In this document: in pieces, positions 1 to 5,361 of the stretch
Numbering within the stretch: position 1 is the stretch's first letter
How the letters are laid out: each line of letters starts with the position of its first letter
NCBI GenBank assembly: GCA_947630465.1
Contig: CANRHT010000090.1
Location: 1-7,860 of the forward strand
Reading direction: 5' to 3'
DNA from: an uncultured Pseudomonadaceae bacterium
GTDB lineage: Bacteria; Pseudomonadota; Gammaproteobacteria; Pseudomonadales; Pseudomonadaceae
Length of the DNA stretch: 7,860 nucleotides
Notes under the pieces: model-generated
Database searches by the model: none
What the model was told of the DNA's origin: nothing
The model's input: only the letters and a program-made list of their open reading frames with translations
Program-made: the position numbers and the translations under genes

Positions 1-2008
1 GAATACCCAGGGTGGTTAAACCGTCGACCATCACTTGAATACGGTCAGACTCTTTCACTCGCAACTCTTCAGCACCGCGCAATACGGTGCGCCCTTCAGC
101 ACAGGCCGCTGCGATAAATAGCACAGGAAACTCATCAATGGCTAAGGGTACGAATTCCAAGGGGATTTCAATACCTTTTAGCGGCGCACTGCGCACGCGG
201 ATATCAGCCACCAATTCACCGCCGACTTCACGTACACGCTCAAGGGTTAAATCAGCCCCCATCAACTTTAAGATATCAATGATACCGGTACGTGTAGGGT
301 TAATACCGACGTGTTCCAGCACTAATTCAGAATCAGGCGCAATGCAGGCTGCGACCATAAAGAACGCTGCCGACGAGATATCTGCCGGCACTTCAATATG
401 AGTGGCGCTCAACGCATGACCGCTCTCAACTTTAGCCGTTGCACCATGCACTTCAACAGGGTAACCAAAACCGCTCAGCATGCGCTCGGTATGGTCGCGA
501 GTCGGTGCCGGCTCAGTCACTGAGGTTTCGCCGCTGGCGTACATGCCGGCTAACAGTAAACAAGATTTCACTTGTGCGCTGGCCATTGGCATATCGTAAT
601 GCATACCAGTTAAGCGCTGCCCGCCACGTAAAGTCAGCGGTGGACGCCCTTCTGGCGCTGTTTCAATCACAGCACCCATTTCACGCAAAGGCTTAGCAAT
701 ACGATTCATTGGGCGCTTCGACAGTGAGGCATCACCGGTTAAAGTGGTATCAAAAGGCTGCGCGGCTAAAATGCCTGATAACAAACGCATGGTCGTGCCA
801 GAGTTGCCGACATAAATCGGGCCCGGCGGCTGCTTCAAGCCATGCAGGCCAACGCCATGCACAACGACACGACCTTTCTCAGGCCCTTCAATGACCACGC
901 CCATATCGCGAAAGGCTTGGATGGTAGCCAGAGCGTCTTCACCTTCCAAAAAGCCTTCTACTTCAGTCACGCCTTGCGCCAAAGAACCCAACATAATGGC
1001 GCGGTGAGAAATAGACTTATCACCCGGCACACGAATACGGCCATTCACCTGACCACCAGGGCTGGCTAAAAAAATCAGATCATTATCAAGCATGGTTTTC
1101 ACATAAGCCCTTTGAGCTAAAATTGTACTGAAATGTTCACGGGCTGCACGTGCACGGGTAAAGACACCAAGTAAGTGGCGCCCATCCTCTTCGGCAATCG
1201 CTGTACGTAATTCATCCAGATCTTCGCGGTACTGGTCGAGTTGCTGCAACACCGCCTCACGATTGGCTAAAAAAATATCATGCCACATCAGCGGATCACT
1301 GCCAGCAATACGGGTGAAATCACGAAACCCACCCGCTGCATAGCGAAATATCTCTAAATTTTCGCTGCGTTTGGCCAGTGAATCCACCAAACCAAACGCC
1401 AACAAATGCGGCAAATGACTGGTTGCTGCCAGCACACGGTCGTGCTGCTCAACACTCATATTTTCAACATCAGCACCTAAGCCTTGCCACAACTGCTGAA
1501 CGCAAGCTAAGGCTTGAGGGTCGGTTGTCGCATGCGGCGTTAAGATAACTTTGTGATGTTTAAACAGACTCGGATTAGCCGCCTCAACACCACTGCGCTC
1601 GGAACCGGCAATGGGATGACCGAGCACCAGTAACGGTGGCAACTCACCAAATACTGTTTGCGCCGCCTCCAGTAGATGTCCTTTAACACTGCCCGCATCG
1701 GTAATAATGGTGTGGGTTAAGTTCAGCTGTGCCAACTGTGTTAACAGGCTTTTAAGCGCCAAAACCGGTACGGCAAGCATCACCACATCAGCATCAATAC
1801 AGGCATCGGCTAACTGAGTCGTGCAGCGATCAGCAATACCCAACTCCACAGCACGCGCACACGCTTGAGCATTGAGATCAACGCCCACCACCTCACCCGC
1901 CAGTCCAGCATCTCGGATGCCTTTCGCAAAAGACGCACCAATTAAACCCAGACCGACGACAACAAGGCGATCGACCAAAACAGTTGCGACTGGAGGAGTA
2001 CTCTGCAT
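1..2008 (-). CDS. tyrA-aroA: TyrA-AroA fusion: prephenate/arogenate (cyclohexadienyl) dehydrogenase + EPSP synthase (3' end cut off)
   Basis: My own translation gives one uninterrupted frame of 669 codons from ATG 2008-2006 to the window edge. The family length I recall is about 745 residues, so roughly 75 C-terminal residues are missing. Residues about 13-295 are TyrA: Rossmann GLGLIG (19-24); Asp44 at the end of beta-2, which suggests NAD+ rather than NADP+; HPIAGSE (131-137); and the D190...SHLPH (197-201) block. Residues about 310 onward are AroA: PGDKSISHR (328-336), GNSGTTMR (401-408), SAQVK (477-481), RDHTE (504-508), NPTR (570-573), IDEFP with the catalytic-type Asp625, and RVKESDR (650-656). 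TyrA oxidatively decarboxylates prephenate or arogenate towards tyrosine; AroA joins PEP to shikimate-3-phosphate. Both are cytoplasmic. The AroA motifs match the class II EPSPS signatures. The start lies 1 nt after the hisC stop, with an AGG 6 nt upstream (2017-2015). No frameshift or internal stop was seen. Confidence 0.96.
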   Translation of the reverse strand, partial: MQSTPPVATVLVDRLVVVGLGLIGASFAKGIRDAGLAGEVVGVDLNAQACARAVELGIADRCTTQLADACIDADVVMLAVPVLALKSLLTQLAQLNLTHTIITDAGSVKGHLLEAAQTVFGELPPLLVLGHPIAGSERSGVEAANPSLFKHHKVILTPHATTDPQALACVQQLWQGLGADVENMSVEQHDRVLAATSHLPHLLAFGLVDSLAKRSENLEIFRYAAGGFRDFTRIAGSDPLMWHDIFLANREAVLQQLDQYREDLDELRTAIAEEDGRHLLGVFTRARAAREHFSTILAQRAYVKTMLDNDLIFLASPGGQVNGRIRVPGDKSISHRAIMLGSLAQGVTEVEGFLEGEDALATIQAFRDMGVVIEGPEKGRVVVHGVGLHGLKQPPGPIYVGNSGTTMRLLSGILAAQPFDTTLTGDASLSKRPMNRIAKPLREMGAVIETAPEGRPPLTLRGGQRLTGMHYDMPMASAQVKSCLLLAGMYASGETSVTEPAPTRDHTERMLSGFGYPVEVHGATAKVESGHALSATHIEVPADISSAAFFMVAACIAPDSELVLEHVGINPTRTGIIDILKLMGADLTLERVREVGGELVADIRVRSAPLKGIEIPLEFVPLAIDEFPVLFIAAACAEGRTVLRGAEELRVKESDRIQVMVDGLTTLGI

Positions 2009-2009
2009 A

Positions 2010-3122
2010 TTAAGCCTGTTGTAAAACTTGGGTTAATACGTCAAGAAAACGCTGATTTTCCGCCTGCGTACCAATAGATACACGCAAGAAGTTCGGCATG
2101 CCATAACCGGCCACCGGACGCACAATAACGCCCTGCTCAAGCAAAGCCTGATTAATGGGTGCCGCATCTTGGGCAAAATCAACCGCAATAAAATTACCCC
2201 GTGAAGGAATCCACGACAGTCCTAAGGTTTTGAAGCCTTCTTCAAGCTGCTGCATACCTTGGCTATTTAATTCGCGACTGCGTTCAAGATAGTGCGCATC
2301 ATCCAGCGCCGCACAAGCAGCAACCAGCGCTAAACTGTTCACGTTAAACGGCTGACGTACACGGTTTAAAACATCGGCAATGGCTTTTGAAGACATAGCA
2401 TAACCGACGCGCAGCGCTGCCAAACCATAGGCTTTAGAGAAGGTTCGTGACACTAACAGGTTGGGATAACGGCTTAAGTAGTCCATGCCATCGGGCAAAT
2501 TACTATCAGCCGCATACTCAATATAAGCTTCATCCAGCACCACTAAAACATGCTCAGGCACTTGGCTTAAAAACGCATTTAAAGTGGCCTGATTGAACCA
2601 TGTGCCGGTTGGATTATTTGGGTTGGCAATAAACACCACACGGGTATTGCTATCAATCGCCGCCGCCATGGCATCCAAATCATGTCCATAGTCTTTAGCC
2701 GGCACTTCACGGCACTCTGCACCTGAAGCCAAAGTAGCGATCGGATAGACGGCAAACGCATGCGCGCTGAAAACTGCGTTACGCCCAGGCGCAAGCCAAG
2801 CACGGGCCACCAACTCCAAGATATCGTTGGAGCCATTACCTAAAGTCACTTGCCCTGTTTCTACAGCATAGTGCTCAGCCAGCTTGCTTTTCAGCGCAAA
2901 ACCACTGCCATCAGGATAACGTGTCAGTTCTGGCAAAGCCTCGGCAATGGCCGCGCACACAGATGCACTGGGGCCCAGCGGGTTTTCATTGCTGGCCAGC
3001 TTCACAATATCTTCAGGATTAAGACTTAACTCACGCGCTAACTCTTCGACAGGTTTGCCGGGCACATAGGGTGATAACTGCTGAACGCTTGGTAAAGCTG
3101 CAGCTAGAAAATCAAAACTCAT
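2010..3122 (-). CDS. hisC: Histidinol-phosphate / aromatic aminotransferase (HisC family, PLP-dependent)
   Basis: The protein has 370 residues, a normal length for HisC, and is a fold-type I PLP aminotransferase. Visible motifs are SNENPLGPS (44-52), GNGSNDI (95-101), NPNNPTG (167-173) with the PLP-ring Asn, DEAY (197-200) with the Asp that contacts the pyridine nitrogen, and SRTFSKAYGL with Schiff-base Lys230, followed by Arg238 in LRVGY. A late FLRVSIG carries the probable substrate-carboxylate Arg. The family converts imidazole-acetol phosphate and glutamate to histidinol phosphate. Members placed between pheA and tyrA in Pseudomonas (often called hisC2) are thought to aminate aromatic keto acids, so the role in Phe/Tyr synthesis here is inferred from context. 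ATG 3122-3120 is preceded by GAGGA (3133-3129) at 6-nt spacing. It is separated from pheA by 54 nt and from tyrA-aroA by 1 nt. Whether a second hisC exists in the his operon cannot be seen here. Confidence 0.95.
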   Translation of the reverse strand: MSFDFLAAALPSVQQLSPYVPGKPVEELARELSLNPEDIVKLASNENPLGPSASVCAAIAEALPELTRYPDGSGFALKSKLAEHYAVETGQVTLGNGSNDILELVARAWLAPGRNAVFSAHAFAVYPIATLASGAECREVPAKDYGHDLDAMAAAIDSNTRVVFIANPNNPTGTWFNQATLNAFLSQVPEHVLVVLDEAYIEYAADSNLPDGMDYLSRYPNLLVSRTFSKAYGLAALRVGYAMSSKAIADVLNRVRQPFNVNSLALVAACAALDDAHYLERSRELNSQGMQQLEEGFKTLGLSWIPSRGNFIAVDFAQDAAPINQALLEQGVIVRPVAGYGMPNFLRVSIGTQAENQRFLDVLTQVLQQA

Positions 3123-3128
3123 TGACGT

Positions 3129-3133
3129 TCCTC
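3129..3133 (-). promoter_or_regulatory. Ribosome binding site of hisC
   Basis: GAGGA is placed 6 nt before ATG 3122-3120. Unlike the other joints in the cluster, this site lies in true intergenic sequence, just downstream of the stem-loop, so hisC can be initiated independently of pheA translation. Confidence 0.75.
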
Positions 3134-3142
3134 AAACAATTG

Positions 3143-3166
3143 GCTGCCAGCCCTGCGACTGGCAGC
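3143..3166 (-). other. Intergenic stem-loop between pheA and hisC
   Basis: The arms GCTGCCAG (3143-3150) and CTGGCAGC (3159-3166) are perfect inverted complements of 8 bp around an 8-nt loop. They begin 10 nt after the pheA stop and end about 20 nt before the hisC start, upstream of its Shine-Dalgarno. On the transcribed (minus) strand the stem is followed by CAATTGTTTGAGG, which has no U-run, so this is not a classical intrinsic terminator. It could be an mRNA-stability or processing element, or a partial attenuator that sets pheA against hisC expression. The structure is seen; the function is inferred. Confidence 0.6.
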
Positions 3167-3176
3167 TGTTGCACGA

Positions 3177-4271
3177 TTAGAGAACTGCGTTAGGGTAAGA
3201 ACCTAATACTTTTAAGCCCACGGCTTCTTGGGTAATGTCTTCAAGCGCGCTTTTGACTAACGGATCATCTTTATGGCCAATAAAGTCAATAAAGAACACA
3301 TAAGTCCATTTACCACTGCGTGATGGGCGCGTTTCAATGCGCGTTAAATCAAGACCGCTGCGGTGAAACGGCACTAGCAGTTCATGTAAAGCGCCAGGCT
3401 TATTACTCATTGAGATAATAACCGAGGTTTTATCATCACCCGTAGCCGGCACGCTTTGATTGCCTATAATCAGGAAGCGTGTGGAGTTGTCTGGACGGTC
3501 TTCGATTTTGTCAGCAAGAATCGTCAAGCCATACAAATGCGCCGCCATATCACCAGCAATCGCCGCACTGTTCCACTCACTTTTCACCCGTTTGGCCGCT
3601 TCAGCATTGCTGGACACAGCAACACGCTCAACGTTCGGGTAATGCGCATCCAGCCATTTACGGCACTGCGCTAATGATTGTGCATGCGAATAAATACGTG
3701 AGATCTTCTCGGTTTTAGTGTTTTCCGCCACCAATAAATGATGGTGAATACGCAGTTCAACTTCACCGCAAATCACTAAGTCATGCTCAAGAAAACTATC
3801 AAGCGTATGGTTGATGGCGCCTTCAGTCGAGTTCTCAACCGGCACAACACCAAAGCTCACAGCACCGGCAGCCACTTCACGAAAGATCTCATCAATCGCC
3901 GCCATCGGCTTACTCACCACCGCTTGGCCAAAGTGCTTAAGCGCTGCGGCTTGCGAGAACGTGCCTTCAGGGCCTAGATAAGCCACTTTTAACGGTTGTT
4001 CGAGCGCCAAGCAGGTCGACATGATTTCACGGAACAAACGCGCCATTTCTTCATTGCCGAGCGGGCCTTTATTGAGTTCCATAATGCGCTTGAGGACTTG
4101 AGCTTCACGCTCCGGACGATAAAAAATCGCCTCTTCGCCTTCCGCCAAAGTCGCCATTTTTATGCGACCCACCTCTTGCGCACAGCGCGCACGCTGACTG
4201 ATCAGCTCGAGAATTTTCTCATCTAAGCTGTCAATGCGTACGCGTAAGGCCTGTAATTCTTGATCACTCAC
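3177..4271 (-). CDS. pheA: Bifunctional chorismate mutase / prephenate dehydratase (P-protein)
   Basis: The protein has 364 residues, typical of Pseudomonas PheA. It converts chorismate to prephenate and then to phenylpyruvate, the phenylalanine branch, in the cytoplasm. Residues 1-90 are an all-helical AroQ-type chorismate mutase, with LRVRID (9-14), SQRARCAQEVGRIK (25-38) and the YRPERE block (51-56). Residues about 95-270 are prephenate dehydratase, with LGPEGTFS (99-106), PVENSTEGAI (144-153), SHAQSLAQCR (195-204) and DNSTRF (261-266) carrying the catalytic-type Thr264. Residues about 282-360 form the ACT domain, with GALHELL (293-299) and ETRPSR (313-318), the region that binds phenylalanine for feedback inhibition in the family. 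The start codon is GTG (4271-4269), sharing its first G with the serC TAG stop. Strong AAGGAG (4285-4280), 8 nt upstream inside the last serC codons, supports this start, and the only nearby ATG is out of frame. The gene ends with TAA at 3179-3177. Confidence 0.97.
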   Translation of the reverse strand: MSDQELQALRVRIDSLDEKILELISQRARCAQEVGRIKMATLAEGEEAIFYRPEREAQVLKRIMELNKGPLGNEEMARLFREIMSTCLALEQPLKVAYLGPEGTFSQAAALKHFGQAVVSKPMAAIDEIFREVAAGAVSFGVVPVENSTEGAINHTLDSFLEHDLVICGEVELRIHHHLLVAENTKTEKISRIYSHAQSLAQCRKWLDAHYPNVERVAVSSNAEAAKRVKSEWNSAAIAGDMAAHLYGLTILADKIEDRPDNSTRFLIIGNQSVPATGDDKTSVIISMSNKPGALHELLVPFHRSGLDLTRIETRPSRSGKWTYVFFIDFIGHKDDPLVKSALEDITQEAVGLKVLGSYPNAVL

Positions 4272-5353
4272 TATGCATGCTCCTTCTCGAAGGCTTGCAT
4301 ATAAGCAACCAGCGCCTCAACAGCCTCGAGGCTGACGGCGTTATAAATCGACGCACGCATACCACCGACGGAACGGTGACCTTGCAGGTTCAGCAAACCT
4401 TGCTCATCCGCACCAGCCAAAAAGGCTTTATCCAGTTTGTCATCCGCCAAACGAAAGGGTACGTTCATCCACGAACGGGCATTGCTCGCCACTGGATTGC
4501 TGTAAAAATCACTGTCATCAATGGTTTTATAGAGCAGCGCTTGTTTAGCGTAATTGAGCTTGGCCATGGCTTCTAAGCCGCCCTGCTCTTTCAGCCACTT
4601 AAAGACTAAGCCTGACAGGTACCAAGAGAAAGTCGGCGGTGTGTTGTACATCGAGCCATTATCCGCTGCAACTTTATAGTCAAGCATGGTTGGGCAGCTG
4701 GCGCGTGCATGACCGAGCAAGTCTTCGCGCACAATACCTACGACTAAACCGCTTGGACCAATGTTTTTCTGTGCGCCGGCGTAAATCATGCCGTAACGGC
4801 TCACGTCGAGTGGCTTAGATAAGATATCCGAAGACATATCCACCACCAATGGCGTGTCACCGGTTTCTGGCGTCCAATCAAACTGCAAGCCACCAATGGT
4901 TTCGTTACTGGCGTAATGCACATAGGCCGCATCTTTGCTGAGCTTCCATTCGTTTTGACCTGGAATAGCAAAGTAATCATACGCTTTAGCGCTGGCGGCA
5001 ACATTGATATTGCCGAAGCGACGCGCCTCGTCAATGCTTTTACGCGACCAGATGCCGGTGTCAATGTAGTCAGCACAACCGCCATCAGCTAAAAAGTTCA
5101 GCGGGATTTGCGCGAACTGCTGGCTGGCACCGCCCTGCATAAAGAGCACTTTGTAGTTATCTGGCACATTGAGCAAATCACGCAGATCTTGCTCAGCTTG
5201 GTGAGCAATGCTGGTGTACTCATCACTGCGGTGGCTCATTTCCATCACGGATAAGCCTTTGCCTTGCCAATCTAAGAGCTCACTCTGCGCGTGTCGCAAC
5301 ACCGCTTCAGGGAGCGCAGCCGGTCCTGCGCAAAAATTATAGACTCTACTCAC
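4271..5353 (-). CDS. serC: Phosphoserine aminotransferase
   Basis: SerC is a class-V PLP aminotransferase that converts 3-phosphohydroxypyruvate and glutamate to 3-phosphoserine; in many gammaproteobacteria it also acts in the DXP-dependent PLP pathway. Numbering from GTG 5353, it has 360 residues, close to the roughly 360 of the family. Motifs are NFCAGPAALP (6-15), GGAS (74-77) of the phosphate-binding cup, Trp102 stacking on PLP, DMSSD (172-176), AGAQKNIGPSG with Schiff-base Lys196, NTPPTF (237-242), and the C-terminal GHRSVGGMRAS with substrate-binding His/Arg. Two in-frame GTG starts exist, at 5365 and 5353. I prefer 5353 because the protein then begins MSRVYNFCAGP like its relatives, and GAGAG (5363-5359) lies 5 nt upstream. 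The 5365 start would overlap the gyrA stop as GTGA and has no convincing ribosome site. The TAG stop overlaps the pheA GTG by 1 nt. Confidence 0.96.
   Translation of the reverse strand: MSRVYNFCAGPAALPEAVLRHAQSELLDWQGKGLSVMEMSHRSDEYTSIAHQAEQDLRDLLNVPDNYKVLFMQGGASQQFAQIPLNFLADGGCADYIDTGIWSRKSIDEARRFGNINVAASAKAYDYFAIPGQNEWKLSKDAAYVHYASNETIGGLQFDWTPETGDTPLVVDMSSDILSKPLDVSRYGMIYAGAQKNIGPSGLVVGIVREDLLGHARASCPTMLDYKVAADNGSMYNTPPTFSWYLSGLVFKWLKEQGGLEAMAKLNYAKQALLYKTIDDSDFYSNPVASNARSWMNVPFRLADDKLDKAFLAGADEQGLLNLQGHRSVGGMRASIYNAVSLEAVEALVAYMQAFEKEHA
4280..4285 (-). promoter_or_regulatory. Ribosome binding site fixing the pheA GTG start
   Basis: AAGGAG on the minus strand sits 8 nt before GTG 4271-4269 and inside the Glu-Lys-Glu codons near the end of serC. 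It decides the non-ATG pheA start and implies that ribosomes finishing serC restart on pheA. Confidence 0.8.
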
Positions 5354-5361
5354 TGCATCTC

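Noticed and set aside
87..1069. Several open plus-strand frames of 61-104 codons opposite tyrA-aroA
   Set aside because: They lie antisense to a continuous, motif-rich coding frame, have no recognisable domains and no ribosome sites, and are expected shadows of it.
1..2008. A true frameshift or pseudogene in tyrA-aroA, as some Pseudomonas annotations have implied
   Set aside because: Line-by-line translation shows one frame from the ATG to the window edge with all motifs of both enzymes in phase and no stop.
3143..3166. Rho-independent terminator after pheA
   Set aside because: The stem is good but no U-tract follows on the transcribed strand, and the plus-strand side lies upstream of no gene that would need it.
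4277..4576. Plus-strand frame of 99 codons opposite the 3' end of serC
   Set aside because: It lies entirely antisense to conserved serC sequence, its product has no known motif, and it has low-complexity shadow-like composition.
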